Below, piece by piece: positions 56,849 to 64,000 of a stretch of DNA of 64,000 nt. The notes below the pieces were generated by a model that was given only the letters and a program-made list of their open reading frames with translations, was not told the DNA's origin and made no database searches. Position 1 is the stretch's first letter. The number at the start of each line of letters is the position of its first letter. The translations under genes and the position numbers were made by a program. Origin of the DNA: Desmodesmus armatus (Eukaryota > Chlorophyta > Chlorophyceae > Sphaeropleales > Scenedesmaceae); contig VIIQ02000229.1 of NCBI GenBank assembly GCA_007449985.2, forward strand, positions 62,001 through 126,000, given 5' to 3'.

Positions 56849-57489
56849 CTTTCACTGTTTCCCGCTCTGTACAAGATGCAAAAGGTTTACACTGCTCGAA
56901 GCACACTATACAAGGGTTATATACAACAGCTATTCACAGGGAGAACGCCGGAGTGCTCTGACAATCGATGTGCCTCGAGGCCTCTTGATTCGCACGCAGG
57001 CGAAGGTGAACAGACGCCGGCCAGAGCTACCGCGCAGTTGCTTGCCATACGTTGGCTCCAAGCACAACGCAATTTACTTTACACAGCAATCAAACCAATT
57101 GTGGTGATACAGAGCTGCCTCCAAGCCCACTGCGACAAAATCGGCAGGACGGCAGCAGGACAACACGAAAACACCGCTGCTTGCTGCACCAGAATCAGCA
57201 GATATTCGGTCCAAAAGTGAAGACGGACGCACAAAGCGCTTGCACCTCTCTCAAACCGGAGATCCCCTGGGCACAGCACAACAAAGCAGCAGCAGTGAAC
57301 AGCACGCGATCAGAGGGCTAAGAGCACAATTTCAACAAGGCGCCTAATGTGAAACACAAAAACTCTCATCCTACATCAATATTCAACACAAATCAACAGC
57401 CCATCGATTTGGAAAACTCTAACTGTGTTGAGGCACTGCTGCAGATGCTGTAGCACGCAAGGCAAACTGTTGAATGAAGGAATGCCTTG
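56849..57489. other. intergenic between two minus-strand genes
   Basis: Contains the promoter side of the small basic protein gene and the 3' UTR of PEX3. TTACA at 57075 (TGTAA on the minus strand) is a plausible PEX3 poly(A) signal. Confidence 0.4.
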
Positions 57490-59620
57490 CTACTCAAAGA
57501 CCATCTCAGCATCTTGCACATGCTCCAATGCTTGACCATATCCAATATGCTCAGAAAAACCGCAGGCAGGCACTGTGGCACAGTTGAGCAGCAAGTATGC
57601 AACCACCTGACAAGCAACAGCAACTCACTTTGCTGGCACGCCCCGTCTCTTCAAACAGCAACTGCCCACTCTTCGCCACAATCGGCACCACATAGGGGAA
57701 CGGCCGCTGCTGACCTGCAGCAGCTGCTGCTGCTGCTGCTGCACCCGGCGAAGGGGGGCTGTGCGGCTGCGCTGAGCCATCACCCTGCTGCTGCTGCTGC
57801 TGTGTTGGGCCGCTGCCCATCTTGCTGCTGATGTATGCCCCCATGCCTTTGCTGGTGTGACGCACAGCTGCCCGCAACGCCTCAACAAACCTGCGGCATA
57901 AAACATCGTGGCATGAACACATCAAACATGAGCACTATGAGCAGCAAGCAAAAGAACATTTTGTTTGTCAATTAGTCGAAGCACAGCACACTCTGATTCC
58001 ACGTGTGCAGTACACACACAGCACATCACAGCGCATTCAGGCGCTGCATGCGCTCAGTACAGCTCAGAATTGCAACACTGCAATAAGCTGAGCGACTGCA
58101 ACGAGCCAGAGGCTCATGGGTCCGGCCATGTGCATGTGGTACCTGGTTGACCAGCTGATATGGCTAACCTCCAAGCATAGCCTCATCTACTACAGTAAGC
58201 TGGGCACTATGCAAGAGAGTTGGGGACCGGCTTGAATGGCAGACCTGAATCTCCTTTGTAGTGTTTATAATGCCCGGCACGGTATTCAGGGTTTGGGATA
58301 GGAAGCATAGGAATGCTGAAAATGTCACGTGTCATCCCTGAATCTCACCTGTAGTCCCGCAGTGTCTGCCTCAGCTCTGTGTTGAGTTCGTCAACCATGG
58401 CAGCCTCCATGGGTGACAGCAGCGCCTCAACACCACTGCCTGGAAACAACAGCAAGCAGCGGGGCAGGGGGCAGGCGCAGGAAGGCGTGAGTAGGACCCG
58501 GAGACAGCAGCGCCTCACACCACTGCATGAAAACATACCCGCAGTAGGAGCACGGGGGGGGGGGGGGGGGGGGGGTTGTGATTGTGCAATCAGACACATA
58601 AAGTACAGCAGGGAGGCAGCGCCTCAACACCACTGCCAGTGGCAGTGCCAGGAGGCACACATGCAGTACGACGGGGGGGGGGGGGGGGGGGGGGCTCCAC
58701 AGCTCAACGTCAGCCCAAATAATGCTTCCCACACTCTGGCGTGCTGCCAAAGGGATGTTGTGTGTGCGAACGCCCCAAGAAAGCAACTATATCCCAATGC
58801 CCCCCCCCCCTCAGGCCCCGCCCCTCAGGCCCAAGCAAATACACACTCACTTGTTCTGATGCTGATGGGTGCTGGTCCTGGTGGCACCAGGTAATCAGCC
58901 CACAGGTCCTCACCCCCCCCCCCCCCCAGCATGAAGCTGTCCTAGTGGTGGTTGGCTGGACAATTAATGGGTTCCGACACCCCCCCCCCCCCCCCAAAAG
59001 CCCCCCCCCCCTTCACTTGTCCTCATGCTGATGGGTGCCGGCCCTAGTTGTGAGCCGGGGGCTGGCACACCAGAACCCATGAGATACGTGCCACAAGCCC
59101 CCCCTGTCATCCTCAGGATTAACAGCGTAACAATTACTCACTTGTTCTGATGCTGATGGGTGCGGGTCCTGGTGGCACCAGGTAATCAGCCCACAGGCCC
59201 CCCCCCCCCAGCATGAAGCTGTCCTAGTGGTGGTTGGCTGGACAATTAATGGGTTCCGACACCCCGCCCCCCCCCCCCTTCACTTGTCCTCATGCTGATG
59301 GGTGCCGGCCCTAGTTGTGAGCCGGGGCTGGCACACCAGAACCCATGAGATACGTGCCACAAGCCCCCCCCTGTCATCCTCAGGATTAACAGCGTAACAA
59401 TTACTCACTTGTTCTGATGCTGATGGGTGCGGGTCCTGGTGGCACAAGGTAGTCGGCCCACAGGTCCTCACCACGCATGAAGCTGTCCTCAAACACAGCG
59501 TGCATTGTGACAACCAACGACTCAACATCCTGAGAGGGCACGGGGGGGGAGGGGGACAAGAAAAAGATGGGTCGGACAGCATGCCACTACTGGCTGGGAG
59601 GATGTGTGAGCGGGGGCACT

Positions 59621-59657
<37 letters not shown>

Positions 59658-61321
59658 CGCATGAAGCTGTCCTCAAACACAGCGTGCATCGTGACGACCA
59701 ACGACTCAACGTCCTGTGCAGCCCGGGGGGAGGGGGTGAGAATAAAAGGGGTCAAACCACATGTCAGGACTGGCTGGGGAGGATGTGTAAGCGGGGACAT
59801 TTGCCCCCACCCCCACCCCCACCCCGCATGAAGCTGTCCTCAAACACAGCGTGCATCGTGACGACCAACGACTCAACATCCTGAGAGGGCAGGGCATGGT
59901 GCGCGCAAAGGAGGGGACATCATGAAGGGTAGGGATGCAAAAGGGCCACAAGGCACGGCAGGACAAAAGGGCTGGTTGAAAGCATGCTGTAAATAATGAG
60001 TTGTTATTCTTTTCTGTCAATGATAACATCAGTGCCCTACCTGTGGGGTCATGCAGCCCCCAAAGTCGACTGCTGCCAACCCTCTGTCCACTGCTGCTTT
60101 GAGCTTCACCAGCAGACCAGCAGCACCAGCGTCAATGAAGTAGTCACAGCGGAAGAACTCCTGCAACAACGAACACACCAGCAGCAGCAAGAATTTGAAT
60201 ACGCAAGTACACCCGTGCAACAATACTTTCCCATGTTTCAGCTTCTTCTTTCTGAGTGCTATGGTGAAGCAGCCCCCCCCCCCCCTCTCACCTCCTTGGC
60301 TATGTCAGTCAGCAGTGGTCGTGGGGTCTGTGGGGAGGCGCTCCCAGCACTAGCATTGACTGGTACTCTTGGGCAAAGACACCACACTTTGAAGGACACC
60401 CCCACTCCTCACACACCCTCACCTCCTTTGCTTTATCTAATTACTGTAACTGTAACTGTAACTGTAACTGTAACTGTACTGTTTATCGGTCAATAGTGGT
60501 GGCAGTGCCAGTCCGTCAAAGGAGATGTAGGGAGGGGCACCCAGTGGCTGGTATGGGTGTTGAACGCTTTTCCAGAACCCCCCCCCCCACACACACACAC
60601 CTCTCCCTCCCTCACAAGCTCACCTCCTTTGCTTTGTCGGTCAGCTGTGGTGGCAGTGCCAGCCTGTTGAAAGGGCTGTGGGGCACCCAGATACCACTGG
60701 TGCTAGTGTGGCAGTTTGACAGGGCCCCTTCTGCTCAGGACCCGCCCCCCCACATGGACAGCCCCCCCCCCCCCCCCCCCCCCTCTCCGTGCCCCCTTCC
60801 CTCACCTCCTTTGCTTTGTCGGTCAGCTGTGGGGGCAGTGCCAGCCTGTTGAAGGGGCTGTGGGGAGGGGCCCCTTGCACTAGTGATGGCTGGCACTCCA
60901 ATTGCAGAGGACCACTCACCTCAGATACACCACACCAAAGCCCCCCCCCCCCAAACCCCAAACACACTCCCTCACCTCCTTTGCTTTGTCGGTCAGCTGT
61001 GGTGGCAGTGCCAGTCTGTTGAAGGGGCTGTGGGGAGGGGCACCCAGCCCCCCCAGCGCACCACCCCCACCAGACAGCCGACCATTCGGCTGCAGCTGAG
61101 GCAGCTTGCTCTCCAAGTACATGTGCCTGCAAGTGGGAACGGGGGGGGGGGGGGGGGAGGGTGAAGTGGTGGTGTGAATATTGGGGGGGGTGGGGGGGTG
61201 GTGTGGGTGGGCGAAGGAGGGGGGGTGTCCAACATCTTGCGGGACAGTGAAGAAGAAGGGAGGGGACAGCCGGCCATTCGGCTGCAGCTGAGGCAGCTTG
61301 CTCTCCAAGTACATGTGCCTG

Positions 61322-61358
<37 letters not shown>

Positions 61359-64000
61359 TGGCACACATGCGACAATGAGGCGGGGTTGCATAATGACCTA
61401 CACAGTACCGGAGAGAGGTGGGAAAATGGAGCAAAGAGAACATGCAGGGATAGCAGGCTGAGTCAGCCAGTGGCAGCCAATAAAAGTTATTTATTTATTT
61501 TGCACTTGCAGCTTGTGAGTCTGAGCCCCACACCAATACTGTGCTGAAACGTGCGCAACCACTACCCATCGAATGCTGCTGCCTGCGCACCTGCCAACCA
61601 CATGCAGCTTCAGCCGCACCAGCAGATCCAGCAGCTGCACCAGCCACACACTGCCCAGGCTACATCCTGAACACCAACCCAAACCTTGGAACCCTGAACC
61701 CATTTCACCAGTGAACCCTGTACCCCTCACCTGCCGACGACGTGCAGCTTCAAGCGCACCAGCAGGTCCAGCAGCGGCACCAGCCACACACTGCCCAGGG
61801 CCCGAGTGAAGCTGTGAGACGCCAGGCCCCTCCACAGACCCAGCTTCTCTTCACTGCTGAGCGCAGCAGAGGACGGGCCGCGAAGCTGGTCACGTAATGG
61901 TTGGTAGTCTGTACGCTGTGTTTAAAAGAGAGACAGGGAGGAGGAGGGGGGGGGGGGGCGGCGGGGGAGGGGGGGGGGCAATTGTCAGTATGCTGTTGGT
62001 GCGGGAGGCAGCACCTGTGGGAGGGAGGGAAGGAGGGGTGTGTGGGGGGATGGGAGGTGTGAATGATGGCCCGAGTGAAGCTGTGAGAGGCCAGGCCCCT
62101 CCTGAGGCCGAGTTTCTCTTCACTGCTGAGCGCAGCAGAGTTTGGCCCGCGGAGCTGGTCACGCAGTGGTTGGTAGTCAGTGCGATGTGTTTGAAAGAGA
62201 GACGGGGGGGGGGGGGGGTGCATCGGGGTTTTGTGAGTCTGCTGGTGGTGTAGTGTGGTGTGGTGTGGTGTGGGAGGGGAGTGCCAAATGGGTGTGTGCA
62301 TGTGTGGGAGGAAAATGACGCTGTAAGAGACCAGTGCATGAGAGTGGGGTGTGGGATGGGGGGGAGTGAAGCTGTCAGAGGCCAGCCCTCTCCACAGACC
62401 CAGCTTCTCTTCACTGCTGAGCGCAGCAGAGTTTGGCCCGCGCAGCTGGTCACGCAGTGGTTGGTAGTCCGTACGCTGTGTTTGAAAGATAGAGAAGGGT
62501 GGGTGGGGTGGGGGGGGTGGGGGGGTGGGGGGGGGGGTGCATTGGGCATTTGTGAGTCTGCTGGGCGGTTTGTAGTGTGGGAGAGAAGCTGGGTCTGTGG
62601 AGGGGGCTGACCTCTCACAGCTTCACTCCCCTCCCACACATGCACCTCGATTTTCACACCCAATCGGAGGATGTGAAGATGGAGGTGCATGTGTGGGAGG
62701 GGAGTGAAGCTGTGTGAGGCCAGCCCCCTCCACAGCTTCCTTCGCTGCTGAGCGCAGCAGAGGACGGACCGCGAAGCTGGTCAAACAGCGGCTGGTAGTC
62801 CGTACGCTGTGAAATGGAAAGAGAAGACGCGGGGGGCACTTGTCAGCCTACTGTTCGTGTGGAAGGAAAGCACCTGTGTGATGGAGGGGGGTCGATTGTT
62901 GGCCTGGGTGAAACCGTGCAGGGTCAGCCCCCTCCACAGACCACTGCTGAACGAGAATAAGGATGGCCTATGCAGCTGTTCACGCACTAAACATACATAC
63001 CCCCCCCCCCCCCCGGTGCACCGGCTGTCAGCACATGCTGAAGTCCCCCCCCCCCCCCCTCCCCGGGGCCCAAGCACACACACGACCCTCTCACCACCAG
63101 CAGCAGCTCCTCCTGCAGTGAAGGCAGCAGCTCCTCTAGTGCCTGCCTGTCACTCAACGTCACTCACATGTGCACATCCCCCCCCCCCTTCCCCGGGACA
63201 CCTGCCCCCACTCCCCCCAAGGGACACACTTTACGCCCCCCCCCCCCCCCCCCCCCCCCCCTCACCAGCAGCAGCTCCTCCTGCAGTGAAGGCAGCAGTT
63301 CCTCCAGTGCCTGCCTGTCACTGAATGTCACCCACTGTCATTCCAATGCGTCTCCCCCCCCCCCCCCATCAAACACACATGTATCCTCTATGCCTGATAC
63401 ACACACAGCCCCCCCCCCCTTTCTCTCACCAGCAGCAGCAGCTCCTGCAGCCGAGCCCCCCCCCCCTCGGCCCCTCCCTGTCAATCACAGCAAGCCTAGG
63501 AACCCAACATGATGATAGTCAAAATGAAACGAAGCAAAAACGATGCACGGCAAGTCTCACCAGCAGCAGCAGCTCCTGCAGTCGAGGCAGCAGTTCCTCC
63601 AGTGCCTGCCGGTCACTCACTCCCATTCACCCCCCCCCCCCACACACACACACATTGCTAGCCAGCATGCATGTGCACGCATGCAGTCTCTCTGTCGACA
63701 CACACTAACCTCTGTGCCTAACACACACAACGCTCTCTACCTGCCCCAACTGCCGCCGATGCACGCCCCGGTAGGGTTGCATGTGGTGTAAAATTTCATA
63801 TGGGGTGTCATAGAAACCGCATGCATGTCTGTCAGGTATTCCAGCTGTTCAGAACATACCCCCCCCTCTCACCAGCAGCAGTAGCTCCTGCAGTCGAGGC
63901 AGCAGTTCCTCCAGTGCCTGCCTGTCACTCAGCTCCTGTATGCTGTTGAAGTGAGCAGCCAGGCTGTCATCAAGACCACTGCTGCCACCATTGCTGCCAT
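57490..64000 (-). CDS. PEX3: peroxin-3 (peroxisome biogenesis factor), 5'-partial
   Basis: Exons 64000-63873 (open at the edge), 61915-61731, 61126-60976, 60160-60041, 59529-59409, 58439-58349, 57890-57629 and 57549-57490 give 371 residues to the stop without phase conflict. Matches to the PEX3 order: AAHFNSIQELSDRQALEELL, then LGSVWLVPLLDLLVRLKLHVVGRHMYLE, FFRCDYFIDAGAAGLLVKLK, WADYLVPPGPAP and the C-terminal VPIVAKSGQLLFEE. PEX3 is the peroxisomal membrane anchor that receives PEX19 with membrane-protein cargo. The N-terminal membrane segment and PEX19-binding start lie outside the window. A polyglutamine/Ala insert occurs in exon 57890-57629. Its introns are filled with extra copies of its exons. 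Confidence 0.82.
58495..58645 (-). repeat. two degenerate copies of the PEX3 exon 58439-58349 acceptor end
   Basis: GACAGCAGCGCCTCACACCACTGC (58513) and GGCAGCGCCTCAACACCACTGCC (58617) repeat the exon 5' end in antisense. They are separated by G-runs at 58554-58574 and 58674-58694. Confidence 0.75.
58805..59408 (-). repeat. tandem copies of PEX3 exon 59529-59409 with flanking intron
   Basis: A unit of about 285 bp occurs twice (about 58830-59120 and 59120-59405). Each begins with CACTTGTTCTGATGCTGATGG (exon 3' end plus donor), breaks off in poly-C, and continues with AGCATGAAGCTGTCCTAGTG and a second, diverged exon end (CACTTGTCCTCATGCTGATGG). Confidence 0.88.
59615..59895 (-). repeat. two upstream half-copies of the PEX3 DVESLVVTMHAVFEDSFMR exon
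   Basis: GCATGAAGCTGTCCTCAAAC..CGACTCAAC recurs at 59659-59714 and 59826-59882 with an acceptor-like end. Both are bounded on the donor side by poly-C (59622-59656) or CCCCCA repeats (59804-59824). Confidence 0.88.
60288..60870 (-). repeat. three copies of the LTDKAKE exon end in a PEX3 intron
   Basis: CTCACCTCCTTTGCTTTGTCGG (donor plus exon end, antisense) occurs at 60620 and 60801, as well as in the real exon at 60971. A more diverged version is at 60288 (CTCACCTCCTTGGCTATGTC) and a stub at 60419. All keep a GTGAG donor. Confidence 0.88.
60440..60482. repeat. TAACTG hexamer repeat
   Basis: About six copies of TAACTG within the PEX3 intron, directly after a truncated exon copy. Confidence 0.9.
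61140..61357 (-). repeat. second copy of the HMYLESKLPQLQPNGRL exon start and G-runs
   Basis: GACAGCCGGCCATTCGGCTG..CAAGTACATGTGCCTGC at 61264-61322 repeats the first 55 nt of exon 61126-60976. Both copies are preceded, in transcript order, by a long plus-strand G-run (61141-61157 and 61324-61357). Confidence 0.88.
61583..61662 (-). repeat. copy of the PEX3 VWLVPLLDLLVRLKLHVVG exon end
   Basis: CGCACCTGCCAACCACATGCAG to CACACACTGCCCAGG copies the 3' part of exon 61915-61731, including a GCACC-type site replacing the TCACC donor. Confidence 0.8.
62066..62990 (-). repeat. four extra copies of the PEX3 RTDYQPLRDQL exon
   Basis: Copies at 62069-62192, 62368-62478, 62703-62810 and a degenerate one at 62893-62985 repeat exon 61915-61731 up to SFTRA. 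The copies at 62368 and 62703 keep the CACAG acceptor. The copy at 62069 has ACACAT instead and so has lost it. None continues into the VWLVPLL part. Confidence 0.9.
62584..62745. repeat. intronic inverted repeat (hairpin) from a PEX3 exon copy
   Basis: The left arm 62584-62660 is an inverted copy of the exon segment (GAGAAGCTGGGTCTGTGGAG, CTCACAGCTTCACTCCCC). The right arm 62668-62745 is in exon orientation. A 42-nt central section pairs with two mismatches (TCACTCCCCTCCCACACATG against its complement). The arms extend further with a 6-nt bulge. The loop is about 7 nt. Confidence 0.85.
63088..63625 (-). repeat. four extra copies of the PEX3 LEELLPRLQELLLL exon end
   Basis: CTCACCAGCAGCAGCTCCTC-type sequences start at 63089, 63261, 63426 and 63557, all resembling the real exon end at 63870. 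Poly-C tracts (63001-63014, 63044-63060, 63178-63188, 63237-63260, 63354-63367, 63410-63418, 63631-63640) lie between them. All keep the GTGAG donor in antisense. Confidence 0.9.

Noticed and set aside
58805..63700. CRISPR array or satellite as explanation for the many repeats
   Set aside because: The repeats are unequal, derive from neighbouring exons and keep splice sites. There are no uniform spacers, and the organism is a eukaryote.

Overview
The window reads as nuclear DNA of a chlorophyte green alga, probably of the Scenedesmaceae/Sphaeropleales type. That placement is my inference, from GC-rich DNA, CAG/CTG runs encoding Gln or Ala tracts, many short GT-AG introns, TGTAA-type poly(A) signals, a Ctr copper transporter with the Cys-Met motif known from Chlamydomonas, and a plastid-type cyclophilin. 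No bacterial, organellar or viral gene was seen. Gene models were built by hand from splice sites with matching phases.

Layout: 1-3929 (-), 3'-partial Gln-rich protein of unknown function. 5784-7954 (+), F-box-like/LRR protein. 6234-29168, a tandem segmental duplication (copy A 6234-17852, copy B 17853-29168). Each copy carries an LRR 3' part, a decayed plus-strand fragment, a Ctr copper transporter gene (-) and the 3' part of a coiled-coil gene (-). Copy A holds the intact LRR gene but a frameshifted transporter and a beheaded coiled-coil gene. Copy B holds a beheaded LRR gene, an intact transporter (503 aa) and the complete coiled-coil gene (619 aa, 26449-32359). 32932-37603 (+), cyclophilin resembling plant plastid CYP28. 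38756-45782 (+), 12-exon MFS transporter of the metabolite:H+ symporter (MHS) type. 49284-50071 (+), RING-H2 protein with one apparent frameshift. 51216-52396 (-), secreted protein with a peritrophin-A/CBM14-like chitin-binding domain. 54816-56848 (-), small basic protein. 57490 to beyond 64000 (-), peroxin PEX3, 5'-partial.

The genes do not form a pathway. Their shared oddity is structural. Introns of the cyclophilin, MFS, coiled-coil and PEX3 genes hold extra exon-sized copies of the neighbouring exon, often with a splice site kept, and usually bordered by poly-C/poly-G tracts. In three of these genes an inverted copy also creates a long intronic hairpin: 36083-36222, 45284-45370 and 62584-62745. 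In two of them the arms are antisense to an exon of the same gene. This exon-fragment amplification with self-complementary hairpins is the most notable feature of the window.
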